64,000 nt of DNA, taken from positions 3,245,751 to 3,309,750 of the forward strand of contig OY101118.1 of assembly GCA_956465555.1 (NCBI GenBank), in the 5' to 3' direction. Made by a program: the position numbers and the translations under genes. Shown here piece by piece: positions 11,085 through 21,604 of this stretch (within the stretch, counting starts at the first letter, position 1; every line of letters starts with the position of its first letter). The notes below the pieces were generated by a model. It did not search any database. It was not told the DNA's origin and was given only the letters and a program-made list of their open reading frames with translations. The stretch comes from Nitzschia sp. pyKryTriq1. Taxonomy: Eukaryota > Bacillariophyta > Bacillariophyceae > Bacillariales > Bacillariaceae.

Positions 11085-12744
11085 ATAATACTATTATATA
11101 ACAGCACCACCACCACCACCACCACCACCAGCAGCAGCAACAGAAAATCATGCGCAATGAGATGAGGCGGCAGACCGACGACCCAATGAATCACCACCAA
11201 ACCACTATACGGATTAAGGGAATACAACAACAACCACAACACCAACAATATACAGAACACCCAAATGCAGCGACGACCAAGAACAAGAACAAGTTGCAGC
11301 AGCCAACATGATCCACATCAACAACTCTGCTAAAAAGAAACGAACAACGCAACGAGCCGCACGACGACGACACGATATACTACTAGTACTACAGTACTAC
11401 TGTACTACTGACAAACAAGAAAGATATTTTGCTTGCGAATAGTAATAGTAGTAGAAGATTATTTCTTCTACTACTGCGGTATAGTACTACCACCACAACG
11501 GCTGTTTCCAGCACCCTCAGCAAGAAAGAAGAACAAGAGGGCCAACCAGAAGAAAAAGGGCAACAAGCAAGAAGACGTAACACATCAACAACCACTTTCA
11601 GCACCGCCGCCGCTACCTCCTCCTCCTCCTCCTCCTCTTTACAGTGTTCATGGACGAACAAACAACAAGAAATGATAATAGTAATAATACTAGTAGCTAG
11701 TAGTCCACGACCACACCACATAATAATATTCAAGACGAATAAAGCTTCTCTCGCTCTTCACTAGTAGTAGACTCCTGGCTAGTAGAATGCTAGCTCTCTC
11801 GTCTTCATCATGGAGGCAGCCAGACTACTAGTAGTAGTACTATATCGCTTGTATGGTATCAGCAAGCAAAAAAGTGCACTACGAGGATCGAGGGATGCTG
11901 CCTCGACTACTAGTAGTAGTACGATGTCGAGTGAATGAATAATCTATCATACACCTCCTTTTCTGAATATTTTTCTTGTCTCCTCCTCGGTCGAACAAGA
12001 AGAATCTCATATAAAAAAAGAACAATTTCTTGTTTACCACTACTACGACTAGTTTATCGTAAGTAGTACAATTCGCGCAGCAACGCGCCGGGAAGCGAAT
12101 TGTCCGACCACGACAGCGTTGTGGCCGTACTGAGGATGTCGGACACCGTTGCCATCCGTTCTTCCTAGTAGTACTGTAGGAACGATCGTAAGCTCAGCAA
12201 TTTCGCACTTTCATTCGACAGCTGTAAAAAATGAGTACGATAATTAGTACTCGCAGTACTACGTTACTGCAGGTAGTACCAGTGCTGTACCACTACTGGG
12301 CAGATTTTTGTCCGCAATTTCCGACTTTCCAATAAATGAAGTGGAGGCTCATATTTCAGTATTCTTTCGGACTCTGGATAAATGCAATGTTTGTATCGAA
12401 GCTGCATTTTATGATTAGTTATAAGGCTGGTGTTGTTTTATCGAGAGCTTCATAATTCCGAACTGCACCTGCATTAATCATTATTTAAAGACCCCGGTGA
12501 TGCTTGCATCATGATTTCCTATGTTTGCAGATGGTTCTCATTCGGCGGAGTCTCCGATCTCCGATCATAGAGTGAAACGACGACACATCATCTTTTCCAA
12601 AAAATAAAACAAAGATTCTTGGCGATTTGTCTCTCCGTTCCCAGTATTGCAACACTTTCCAAAAACTAGAAATCAACAACCACAACCACAACAAGAACCA
12701 CAACCACAATAACAAAACTACATACAAAGTAAGAATCCCCCACC
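11085..12744. other. Spacer with simple repeats and inverted repeats
   Basis: Several overlapping frames of 60-160 codons exist on both strands (11191-11764), but they are built from CCACCA, TCC and similar repeats and have no domains. Two adjacent perfect inverted repeats lie at about 12068-12144. CTAGTA clusters recur. The last 100 bases, rich in CAACCACAA, are probably the 5' untranslated region of the gene at 12745. Confidence 0.4.
12068..12144. other. Two adjacent inverted repeats
   Basis: ACAATTCGC (12068-12076) pairs with GCGAATTGT (12095-12103). GTCCGAC (12102-12108) pairs with GTCGGAC (12138-12144). They could form two neighbouring hairpins. No coding frame covers them and no RNA family is recognised. 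Confidence 0.45.
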
Positions 12745-13293
12745 ATGATACTCATCGACGGTCACGACATTATCCGTACGCGGTCCTTGATCCAAACACT
12801 TGGATTTTTCGATCATTTGTTTCCAAACGACGTTCTTTCTAATAGTAGTAGCAGTAGCGTTGTCAAGGCGACGAGGACAACCGAAGCAGCAGGCCATGAC
12901 TTTCATAGTCATCCATCATCTCCTCACTCGCCTGAGGAAATAAGCAAGGATGATCATCTTCATCATCATATGCTGAAACAACAACAACAACAGCAACACA
13001 AACATGTGGCTACTACTACTACTACTACTAGTACAAGAATACGTTTTCATCCAGAGGTCCAAGTGATGGAAATTCCTTCGTACAAAGAATATTCGAACGA
13101 TGAGAAAAAGGCAATATGGCGAAACAGTGCCGAGCTTCGACAAATCGTGCAACGAAACAAACGGGAATTTGCTGCCGAACGCTGGGATTGGAAACAAGCC
13201 GTCGAGGAAGATGGCATGTTCTTTGACAAGACCTCGCAACTGTATATCCATCCGGTCCACTTGGGCGGGACGATTGCCGATCTTGTTTGCTGA
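12745..13293 (+). CDS. WYQ-type diatom family protein (divergent member)
   Basis: 182 residues from ATG 12745. The start is supported by a clean N-terminus (MILIDGHDII). A low-complexity middle of Ser, His, Gln and Thr runs is followed by a conserved-looking C-terminal part: RIRFHPEVQVMEIPSYKEYS, then DEKKAIWRNSAELRQIVQ, ending WDWKQAVEEDGMFFDKTSQLYIHPVH. The order beta-like (V/I)xF, acidic helix, W, E and basic helix matches the start of the proteins at 19241, 23093 and 54603, although W is followed by R-N instead of Y-Q. The later 'G-L-E-R-F' block is missing, so this is a shorter or divergent relative. The function is unknown. No targeting signal is visible. Confidence 0.65.
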   Translation: MILIDGHDIIRTRSLIQTLGFFDHLFPNDVLSNSSSSSVVKATRTTEAAGHDFHSHPSSPHSPEEISKDDHLHHHMLKQQQQQQHKHVATTTTTTSTRIRFHPEVQVMEIPSYKEYSNDEKKAIWRNSAELRQIVQRNKREFAAERWDWKQAVEEDGMFFDKTSQLYIHPVHLGGTIADLVC

Positions 13294-14040
13294 AACAATA
13301 AAATAAAATATAATAACAAACCAATCCATCTTTGAATATCATCTCGCGAAGTAGTAATGAGAGAAAGCAGTAGTTGTAGTTGTAGTTGTAGTACATGCAC
13401 ATGCACGTCAACAAGGGCGGCGAAAGAGCAACCTCTTCTGGTGGTCGCTACTGTTTGTCGTACTTTCATAGTACAAGGGACTCACTCAGCAGGGAGTTGT
13501 ACAGGTAGTAATATTGAGGATACATGATACTGTAACTAGAGTTGTTAGAGGACGAGCAAACTTATCATGGCGTGGATGCAGGACGAACAAACTTATCGTG
13601 GCGTGGATGGAAAAGGCCAAACGAACTACTAGTAGTACTACTACCAGTAGCTAAGAAAGCTGTTCTACTAGCTAGTAGTACCAGCTAGTAGAGTACTACT
13701 TTTGCTTTTATTGTACTATTATTAGTAGGTCAAAGATCGATGACGATGATCCTTCGAAAGGAATCATCATGCTACTACTACTCTAGAGCATGAGTGGTTC
13801 GTCCTTTCTTACTGTTTTACATGTAGTGCTGCTCGACACTTCTTTCGCTGCGCTCTCGCAATATTTAGATATCCACTATTAGTAGTAGCATCTAGAGTAC
13901 TCATACTGATTTGCTGGCGGGAATATCAAATGAATCTACTAGTACTAGTATCTACTAGTACTAGCATCTGTTACTGTGCTCTGGGCTGTTGGACATTCTT
14001 CATCTTCATCTTCTTAATATTATTAGTACACGGTACGACT
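13294..14040. other. Spacer with a short tandem duplication
   Basis: GACGAGCAAACTTATCATGG and its copy GACGAACAAACTTATCGTGG are 31 bp apart (13551-13609). The rest is CTAGTA-rich. No gene is supported. Confidence 0.4.
13551..13609. repeat. 31-bp tandem duplication
   Basis: Two units start at 13551 and 13582. They share ACTTATC(A/G)TGGCGTGGATG and differ at only a few bases. Confidence 0.75.
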
Positions 14041-15198
14041 CTACACGACGAGTCGAGCCAAGGCACCCGCGTCGACTGGTAAGGTGTGGCCGGTGATGTA
14101 CCTGGCGTCTTGACTCAATAAAAACGCACATGCCCCGGCCACATCGTCCGGCTGAGGAAATCCGGGCAAGGCATTCATGGAAAGGAGCTGGTCTTTCATT
14201 CGATCCGGATCGGCCGACGAGGCGACAAACTGTTGAATCATGCGTGTTTCGGTCGTCGTAGGGGCAATGGCATTGATCCGAATGTGATGAGGAGCATACT
14301 CGACCGCCGCCGCTTGAGTCATGCCGTTGATCGCCCATTTCGCGGCCGTATACGGACCAAGAAGAGGGATCCCTCGAGCACCCGCAGTCGAAGCGATATT
14401 GACTATTGCATAATTAGGATCACTCTTCGTGATCCTGCGACTGTCCCCCTTGCTCTTTTCTTCTTCTTCTTGTTGTTGTTGTTGGTCTTGAGCGATTTGG
14501 GCCATCATTTGTGCCAGTCCATACTTGAGTCCATAAAAGACCCCATTCAAGTTAATATCAATCACACGTTTCCATTCTTGAATATCATAATCGGCATACG
14601 ACTGTTGAGGCCCAACAATACCGGCATTGTTGATAATGGCATGAAGCCGTCCTTGATGTTGTTGCTGTTTCTGTTGTTGTTTCTGTTGTTGTTGCTGTTT
14701 CTTCTTTATGTTTGCGCTGCTGCTGCTGCTGCTGCTGCTGCTCAAATCATGATGATCATGGTAGAATTGTTGCTGCTGGTGCTGGTGCTGATGGGCGGCC
14801 ACTTGCACCGCGTGAGCCACATCCTCCGGTTGAGAAACGTCCGTATGGACATAGAGCACCCTATTGGGATATTTGTCTTGAAGACGCCTGCCGGCTTCTC
14901 GATCAATATCTGCAATAGTCACATGGGTAAATAATAAGTCACCACCACCATTACCATTACCATTACCATCATCATCATCACCACCAGCAGCAGCAGCAGC
15001 AGCTACATTTCGTTCTCGTTCCCGTTCTCGCAACAATCGAAGAGCGATGGCTTCTCCCAAACCATTGGCTCCGCCCGTAATCAAGACGGAACGATACGAA
15101 CGTAATACTTGCAGCACCTTCCTCTGGTACTGCTTGGTAGAGCTTCTTGTTAGTGCGATGGAATGGCTCGGTCGGACGGATGAACAAAGATGGTGCAT
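14041..15198 (-). CDS. Short-chain dehydrogenase/reductase
   Basis: NAD(P)-dependent oxidoreductase of the classical SDR family, 385 residues from ATG 15198. Visible motifs: dinucleotide-binding TGGANGLG (41-48), acidic ADID after the second strand (96-99), NNAG (190-193), Asn216 in DINLNG, Ser270, and catalytic Tyr283 and Lys287 in YTAAK. The rest follows the usual fold to GHTLPVDAG. Asp after strand two suggests preference for NAD(H). Three low-complexity inserts (about 60-88, 136-182 and 236-260; Glu/Arg, Gln/Ser and Gln/Glu) lengthen it well beyond the usual 250-300 residues. They lie in loops, so activity is probably kept. The 35-residue N-terminal extension is rich in Ser and Arg and could be a mitochondrial presequence. 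The substrate cannot be deduced. The nearest well-known relatives are alcohol, polyol or acetoin reductases. Confidence 0.88.
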   Translation of the reverse strand: MHHLCSSVRPSHSIALTRSSTKQYQRKVLQVLRSYRSVLITGGANGLGEAIALRLLRERERERNVAAAAAAGGDDDDGNGNGNGGGDLLFTHVTIADIDREAGRRLQDKYPNRVLYVHTDVSQPEDVAHAVQVAAHQHQHQQQQFYHDHHDLSSSSSSSSSANIKKKQQQQQKQQQKQQQHQGRLHAIINNAGIVGPQQSYADYDIQEWKRVIDINLNGVFYGLKYGLAQMMAQIAQDQQQQQEEEEKSKGDSRRITKSDPNYAIVNIASTAGARGIPLLGPYTAAKWAINGMTQAAAVEYAPHHIRINAIAPTTTETRMIQQFVASSADPDRMKDQLLSMNALPGFPQPDDVAGACAFLLSQDARYITGHTLPVDAGALARLVV

Positions 15199-15859
15199 GA
15201 TGGTGAAAGTGGATGAATGCGATGATTGCCAATAATATTATATGCGTATGGTGCTGATGCTGATCCCGGTATTATGCGGTGCAAAGTCTCGAAGTGCTGA
15301 TGATACCTCTTATAGCCTCTTAGAGGTTGTAGTAGAAGTAGTATCGAACGAAACACGGATAGATCCTGGCTTATGCGGCCGAATGCATGTTGACAGCGCG
15401 ATCATGATCATTATCATCACATCATCGTCATCGTATCTTTCCATGCGATGTTATATGTTGTGCGATGTGCTGCGAGTGCGATGGGCGATGATGGCAGAAG
15501 GAAATCGATCTTTTGGCGCGTGCGCGGGCGGATGACGCACTGATGTCAGAGCTCGTGAGGCCTCGTGTATGAAAGGAAGAAGAAGAAGAATGATCATCCA
15601 TCCTCTTTATCTTTATCGTCGGGTGTGAAGAATCAAGCGGCAGGGTACCAAGTGCGTACGCGAAAAAGAATAGTCGTCCTGTGTGCGTGCGTGTCAGAAG
15701 TCCAGACCCTTAAACAACATATTGTTTAGTCACATGAATTTAACTATAATTGTATATCTGTAACACTTCTTGGCGCTGAAATCTCTAGTTAGATAATATT
15801 TGTCAAAAGTTTCTTGGCGCCGAAATCTCTAGTAGACTAGTTAGATAAGACTTGATTAC
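15199..15859. other. Spacer left of the duplicated region
   Basis: No gene. At about 15530-15585 there is a diverged partial match to the repeat block described next: GATGACGCAC ... TGTCAGAGCT ... CCTCGTG. This suggests an older third copy. Confidence 0.35.
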
Positions 15860-15987
15860 ATTGTGTTGTTCCTCTTTCTTACTACTCTAGCTACTAGATG
15901 TGTGTTCATCTGTTGATGCAATTTATATGAAGAGGGACAAAGCCACCCTCTGTATCGGTACAAAGTTCTTCTTCTTGCCCTTATTGT
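15860..15987 (+). repeat. Repeat A, copy 1
   Basis: Aligns with 17515-17648 through CTACTAGATGTGTGTTC, ATTTATATGAAGAGGGACAA, TGTATCGGTAC and CTTATTGTCA. Clear mismatches and small gaps mark an older duplication than block B. Confidence 0.75.
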
Positions 15988-16521
15988 CATAGTAAAATGG
16001 TTCCTCGCCGAAAACAACACAACCATTATTTAGGTACTTGGAGCACTGGACGAGCGCTTCAAGATATCGGTTGACCGAACGCGCCGTTCTACAGTGATAA
16101 GATCTGCTTGTTCCTCGCTTTCCTTCGAAAGTCCTCCTCGATCGATGCTAATGACGAAAATCGATTGCGTGATGAGACGTGCGGCGTGCTTCTTGGATGG
16201 ATGACGCACGGGTGTCAGAGCTACGAACCGTACGTGCCGTTAGTATGGTACAGTACTGTAGTTGAAGCTTGGTTGAAGACCTCGTGCTTGAGAGGAATCC
16301 GGAATCGTTGTAGTGATGATTTGTGATGATGGATTCGTTTTCATGCAGCCATGCATTGTTATTGTTGTGCAGTTAGTACAGTATTCGTAGTTTCCAAAGA
16401 TTCGGAGAAATCAGGACGTCAGCAATTATGCATGGTCTCGTGTTTCCGTTCCTAATAGTGAGAAACGGAACAACAGATGTCCCGGCATTCTGCGCATGTC
16501 ATCTGTTATTCTAAACGAACG
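15988..16521 (+). repeat. Repeat B, copy 1 (534 bp)
   Basis: Begins CATAGTAAAATGGTTCCTCG and ends TCTAAACGAACG. It matches 18198-18732 almost perfectly: by eye one inserted T and about three substitutions. Near the 3' end AACAGATG and CATCTGTT form a short inverted repeat. No convincing protein is encoded. A 72-codon frame inside (16108-16326) has no domain. The flanks differ between the two copies, so B behaves as a discrete unit. Confidence 0.9.
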
Positions 16522-17041
16522 TGAGAGGGCAAAGGTGAAAAAAGGAGAGGTAGGTACTACTACAGTACAGGTGCGGAACATCAAGCGCTACTGCAGGGGC
16601 TTACGTCTAGGAAAAAAGGATGTTTTGTTAGCGAACTCTTGCCGGGTTCTCACTGGCTGGTCGGAGTATTTTACGTAATAACTTCATCGAAGAGAAACTG
16701 GCAGAACTGTTATCCTTGGTTAGGTCCCACCCAGGAATCAATAAATAGTGTTTGTTCTTCGAGAGGGCACTCTTCCCCAACTGATAAACAAGAGCAGTTC
16801 GCATCTGTTCTCACTGGACGCGAATCATCCTATACCGGTATCGGTACCAGCGTAGCTACCGGGTAGTGGGTCATTCCCGAAACTGTCGTACCCAGATCCG
16901 AGTCTGGGTACGTGCGCACCAGCTGGCTGGCACAGCAAGGTTACAGTTTCCTTCTCTCATAAAATTTTCAGGACGCTCGTTCTTGCGATCAAGAAGCAAC
17001 AAGTTACTGGTGTACTCTCGCTCATCATCAACATCATCATC

Positions 17042-17380
17042 ATGAAGCTCTGTTTCGCTCTTACTCTCCTAGCCACTTTGGCTGTTGCGGTTTCATCCTC
17101 TTCCTCGCCTGACAAGAACCAGCACCGCGACGAGGAGCAAGCAGCCTCCGTCAGAACTCTTTTTCGTGGCCATGGCGCGGCTGCCCAGAAGGACGATGAG
17201 ACTCTTGCCAGATTGAACATGAGAGCATTAAGGGAGAGCGGAGGCAAGAACAAGAGCGGCCGCAAGAAGAGCGGCGGCAAGAGGAAGCTGGACGACACGT
17301 ACAGTGACAGCAAGACCTCCAAGGCCCCCAAGTCCGTCACATCCGTCAAAGCCACCAAAGGAAACACGCCTCCTGTTTGA
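17042..17380 (+). CDS. Small secreted Lys/Ser-rich protein, silaffin-like
   Basis: 112 residues from ATG 17042. Residues 1-18 form a clear signal peptide (MKLCFALTLLATLAVAVSSS). The mature protein is charged. After RTLFRGHG and a short segment ending MRALRE, the C-terminal 45 residues are strongly basic with spaced Lys, Ser and Gly (SGGKNKSGRKKSGGKRKLDD, then TSKAPKSVTSVKATKGN). Spaced K-x-x-K and Lys-Ser clusters after a signal peptide are the published hallmark of silaffin-type proteins involved in diatom silica formation. K-R-K-L and R-x-L resemble their processing sites. No sequence homology is claimed; this is composition and layout only. The gene sits between the two copies of repeat B. 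A secreted basic protein of another role remains possible. Confidence 0.65.
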   Translation: MKLCFALTLLATLAVAVSSSSSPDKNQHRDEEQAASVRTLFRGHGAAAQKDDETLARLNMRALRESGGKNKSGRKKSGGKRKLDDTYSDSKTSKAPKSVTSVKATKGNTPPV

Positions 17381-17514
17381 AGAACAAGTTGTTGGGGGTG
17401 CGGTCTCCTCAAGGACTCCTCCTCCTGTCGTTCATCTCGAAAGTCATAGTCCTCGCAGGAGCAGGCTCCTTGGCCTTTTAAAATACGTCACAATTGCTAC
17501 TACTAGAGACAGAA

Positions 17515-17648
17515 TTTGTGGTGTTCCTCTTTACTACTACTCTAGCTACTACTAGATGTGTGTTCGTCTGTCGATGCAATTTATATGAAGAGGGACAAAG
17601 CCACCATCTGTATCGGTACGGAGTTCTTTTTCTTGCGCTTATTGTCAC
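17515..17648 (+). repeat. Repeat A, copy 2
   Basis: Diverged match to 15860-15987. Here it is followed by about 550 bp of unrelated sequence before repeat B copy 2, whereas at copy 1 A and B are adjacent. Confidence 0.75.
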
Positions 17649-18197
17649 CACACAAAAAAAACTGATGAAGAGACAGGGATTGGTGCAGAAAAAGCCAGTA
17701 TATTGTTGAATCGCAGTAGAATAGCGCCTTGTTATTCTTCGTGCTGGTGCTGCTGCTGAGATCAGGATCATACTACTACTACTAGCTAGTAGAGTAGAGG
17801 AACTGTTGCTGCTGGACGGCCACTGACGCACGGGCTGGGCTGTGAGCCAGTGTCGGGCGAGCCAAAAAGTTCTAGAAGGACCGGCTGGCGGGGTAAAGAA
17901 AGACCATCACTGTATTCCGAATCGTACCGGGGCAGTAGACTACCTTACTATCCAGTCGTCCAACAACATAATGACCGCCACAATTAATAAAAAGGCATGC
18001 TCATTTCAAGTGAAGGCATATAATCACGAATCCTTTAAATATATTTATTTAGTGCTATGCAAAGTCCCAACACTATCATCTGATCGGGGTTCGATGGAGA
18101 AGCACTTTAACGCCAATTAGATTTCGGGTCGCTGTGGCGACCCTTTATTCAAAAAGGGTCGCTGTGGCGACCCTTTATTTTAGTCCTCTCTTTTCTC
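17649..18197 (+). other. Unique segment between repeats A2 and B2, with paired hairpins
   Basis: Separates A2 from B2. Part of it (17842-18120) is an open frame of about 92 codons beginning at GTG, ending SMEKHFNAN. No ATG start fits except one encoding fewer than 50 residues, so I do not call a gene. The frame stops six bases before two identical hairpins. Confidence 0.4.
18126..18176 (+). other. Tandem identical hairpins
   Basis: GGGTCGCTGTGGCGACCC occurs at 18126-18143 and again at 18156-18173. The stem is GGGTCGC/GCGACCC with a TGTG loop. In the second copy AAA and TTT extend it to 10 bp. Each copy is followed by TTTATT. The shape recalls an intrinsic terminator or a transposon end, but in a nuclear genome its role is unclear. 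Confidence 0.7.
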
Positions 18198-18732
18198 CAT
18201 AGTAAAATGGTTCCTCGCCGAAAACAACACAACCATTATTTAGGTACTTGGAGCACTGGACGAGCGCTTCAAGATATCGGTTGACCGAACGCGCCGTTCT
18301 ACAGTGATAAGATCTGCTTGTTCCTCGCTTTCCTTCGAAAGTCCTCCTCGATCGATGCTAATGACGAAAATCGATTGCGTGATGAGACGTGCGGCGTGCT
18401 TCTTGGATGGATGACGCACGGGTGTCAGAGCTACGAACCGTACGTGCCGTTAGTTATGGTACAGTACTGTAGTTGAAGCTTGGTTGAAGACCTCGTGCTT
18501 GAGAGGAATCCGGAATCGTTGTAGTGATGATTTGTGATGATGGATTCGTTTTCATGCAGCCATGCATTGTTATTGTTGTGCAGTTAGTACAGTATTCGTA
18601 GTTTCCAAAGATTCGGAGAAATCAGGACGTCAGCAATTATATATGGTCTCGGGTTTCCGTTCCTAATAGTGAGAAACGGAACAACAGATGTCCCGGCATT
18701 CTGCGCATGTCATCTGTTATTCTAAACGAACG
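18198..18732 (+). repeat. Repeat B, copy 2 (535 bp)
   Basis: Nearly identical direct repeat of 15988-16521. It is one base longer (CGTTAGTTATGG instead of CGTTAGTATGG) with about three substitutions near the 3' end. The left flank is CCTCTCTTTTCTC and the right flank GCGCGGGGCGACGG, both unlike copy 1. Confidence 0.9.
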
Positions 18733-19240
18733 GCGCGGGGCGACGGCGGCGATGATGATGATTTGTTTTGTCATAATTTTTAATTAACGACCAGACGTGC
18801 GTGGCAATAATACGTGTAGTGCCTTGCTGCGAGAAAGTTCGGACACACGTGGAACTGTTCCACGGCTGCCGGCCGCCGGCCAGCGGCGGCCCGCATTTTA
18901 CGAACGACCGCTACGCACGATACGTACCAGCACGGCATTTTCCTTCGACCCACCCATCAAAAAAAATTATACCGGTACATACAAGAGAACCAGAAACTTG
19001 ACGGACCGGAAAGCAACGAAGCCAGTTCAACTGATTCTGTCCCACTCCGACCCATCTGTCGATTCTCTTTCTCTTTCTCTCACTTCATCATTCATTCATC
19101 ATCATCATCATCACCCTTCCGTCATAAAACTAAATTTAGGCGAGCCATCCTGACTTCATACAGCAGATACAGCAGCAGCAATAGCAGCAGTAATAGCAGC
19201 AGCATCATCATCACCACCCAACAATTTTACTATTCCAACA
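18733..19240. other. Spacer and likely 5' flank of the next gene
   Basis: A frame at 18797-19153 starts at GTG and shows no domain. CAGCAG and CATCAT repeats precede the ATG at 19241. Confidence 0.4.
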
Positions 19241-20491
19241 ATGTGTAAGCGACAACAACGATGCCCTGAAGATCAGCATTCCTCCTCTGCCTTTCATTCT
19301 TACTCCGCTGCTGCCGGCGGTCGACCTCTCAAGCGACGCCGTCAGCAGCAGGACCCCCAGGAGCACGAGAACGCTTCTACTGCCGCCATTGCTGCTATTA
19401 GTACTACTGCTACTACTACTACTACTACTGGCATTGCCAAACACCAACAGCATCAACGACGTGTCACTTTTACTCTTCAAGACATTCAGGATCGCAGCAG
19501 CCGCAGCAGCAGCAGCAGCCGAAAGGGAAACAAAAGTCCGGTGGAACAACCACAACAACCACAGCAGCCACAATATACGATCTTTCCTCTTCCCTGCTGG
19601 TCCTCCGTAATCGAAGCTGAGGAGGAGGGTGGTGGTGGTGATGGTGATAGTGCTTCCAGTAGCCGCCCTCGCCGCCATTACGAGGAAGGTGCTGCGCCCC
19701 TCTTTGAAACACTTACCGAAGAAGATTGTCATCGATTATGGTATCAACGAAGTGAAACGCTGGCCGCCAAGGAATACGTCCGGTCTTTGATCGTCAACCG
19801 CAGGCTACGGAAGATGAAAGCAAACAACAATGATAATCAAGAAGAAAAAGCAGCAGCAGCAGCAGAGGAAGAAGAAGAAGAAGAGACAATGTGTGGACTT
19901 TCCAAATTTGGCAGCTGGGAACGATCGCAACACAAACGAAGTGCCTTGTGGTACGTGTTGGCAGCCCATCAAGAACATCCTGGCAACCACGAGTTTGTCC
20001 AACAAGTCTCGACCCGATGTACCGAATGGGCCCGGTATGTGGCGGAACAAGAAGGCTTTGCCAACTTTTGTGACGTCTATGGAGATCCTTTGGATTCACT
20101 CATGGAAAGCAATCAATGGGAAGAAGAACTCCAAGCCTTTAATAACCATCATCATCATCATCATGATGCTGATGGAGATTCATCATCAAGAACAAGAACA
20201 ACAAGAACACCGTCAACTACTAGCAGCAGTGGTGATGGTGATGATGATGATTCCTCCAAACAATCCAGCAACAGCAGCAGCAATGACAGAGAGGACGTGG
20301 ATGACAATGAGGATGATATCATGAATCCTATCCGCTACACACCTGTGAATACTCCCATCTCTTGTTCTTCTCCTTCTTCTTTTTGTTGTTCTACTATCGA
20401 AGAGGATCATCATGATGATGCCAGTACTACTACTACTACAACTAGTGGAAACCGGAGCGTCGCTTCGGTAACACCTCCACATTCTCCATGA
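19241..20491 (+). CDS. WYQ-type diatom family protein
   Basis: 416 residues from ATG 19241. Unrecognised family, paralogous to 23093-24658 and 54603-55367. Shared blocks in order: RRVTFTLQDI; LTEEDCHRLWYQRSETLAAK; GLSKFGSWERSQHKRSALWY; ARYVAEQEGFANFCDVYGD, then PLDSL. The blocks total about 120 residues, are probably helical, and carry conserved W-Y-Q, G-L-x-x-F, R-x-x-H-K-R and D-x-Y. Between and around them are Ser, Thr, Gln, Glu, His and Asp runs. There is no signal peptide or membrane segment. A short basic cluster (PLKRRRQQQ) could act as a nuclear signal, but this is only inference. No catalytic motif is visible. Confidence 0.75.
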   Translation: MCKRQQRCPEDQHSSSAFHSYSAAAGGRPLKRRRQQQDPQEHENASTAAIAAISTTATTTTTTGIAKHQQHQRRVTFTLQDIQDRSSRSSSSSRKGNKSPVEQPQQPQQPQYTIFPLPCWSSVIEAEEEGGGGDGDSASSSRPRRHYEEGAAPLFETLTEEDCHRLWYQRSETLAAKEYVRSLIVNRRLRKMKANNNDNQEEKAAAAAEEEEEEETMCGLSKFGSWERSQHKRSALWYVLAAHQEHPGNHEFVQQVSTRCTEWARYVAEQEGFANFCDVYGDPLDSLMESNQWEEELQAFNNHHHHHHDADGDSSSRTRTTRTPSTTSSSGDGDDDDSSKQSSNSSSNDREDVDDNEDDIMNPIRYTPVNTPISCSSPSSFCCSTIEEDHHDDASTTTTTTSGNRSVASVTPPHSP

Positions 20492-21604
20492 ATGGAACCA
20501 GCAACCAATGAAGACCAATGAATATTGATAGAACATCAAGCAAGAAGCAACAACAACAACAACAACCACAAGATTGGATTCAAAATTCAAATCTACTAGT
20601 TATAAGTCTTCTACTACTAGTACGTCTTCCTATGAATCATCTACTCTACTCTACTACTCGTACAGTATATAAATGTACGAACGGAACGAAGTTACAATAT
20701 ACTAGTTGGAACAGGCAACAACAACAACAAGTTTTTTAGATTCAAATCTAGTACTACTAGTAGAAGTACTATACTACTACTAGCACAGTTCTAGTACTTC
20801 TACTAGTAGTCTACTAGAGTACGAATCATCATCTTACTCCACCATCATCATCATTCATACTACTGTAGTAGAGTGGGTGGCATAGTAGGACTCTCATTCT
20901 TGACCATTCTTCTACTTGTAGTACTAGTAGTCTGGTTGTTGTTCGTTCGAGACGATCCTCTCAGAGAATCTCCTGGTGGTGGTGGTCTGTAGTACTAACA
21001 CTACTACTTAGTAGTAGTAGTAGATAGAGCTACTAGCTAGTATTGGTCCGACTCCTTCGTTCTCGTCGTTTTTGCTTCTTCTCCCTCTGCTGCAACAAGA
21101 AACCAATCTTGAAACAAGACAATTCTTCACGGGGGATACAAGAATGAACAATCATGATGAAGGAGCGAAGGAAAGCGAGACTGGTGCTACGAGGACAAGA
21201 GAAGCTAGTAGTACTACTACTAGAAGCTAGTAGAGTAGTCGTTCTACTACTAGTAGAGAGCTAGCTCCCTCTACTACCGGTACTAATCAAGAAGAAGAAT
21301 GTGAAGAATTTATGATCATGATGATACTGGTACGGCAGCAGCAGCAGCAGATAATAGAATTCGTACGACTGAATTTTGTCCACCTACCGGCGGTATGTAC
21401 TACATACTGCTCTGCGGGCATTGTTACAGTACACGTAGTGTCCCGGTACAAGAAGTACCGTACAGTACAGTACATGATGAGAACCCATGTCTGTCCGTCG
21501 TCGCTTGATCGATTTGATTGCTTCGACCCACCGGCCTGCCTGCTGCTTTCGAAAGTTCAGAGTCTTTCTTGAATATCGTGGATTCTTACCAGACTCAACC
21601 TCTC
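20492..21604. other. CTAGTA-rich spacer
   Basis: Dense CTAGTA/TACTAG, TAGTAGT and GTAC motifs, especially 20740-20830 and 21195-21280. No supported gene on either strand. Confidence 0.5.

Noticed and set aside
11191-11764. Several 60-160-codon frames on both strands
   Set aside because: Overlapping, repeat-built, without consistent start or domain.
16108-16326. 72-codon frame in repeat B
   Set aside because: The one-base insertion in copy 2 breaks the same frame, and no domain or codon signal is visible.
18797-19153. 118-codon frame upstream of the 19241 gene
   Set aside because: Starts at GTG, low-complexity His/Ser end, no domain; probably 5' flank.
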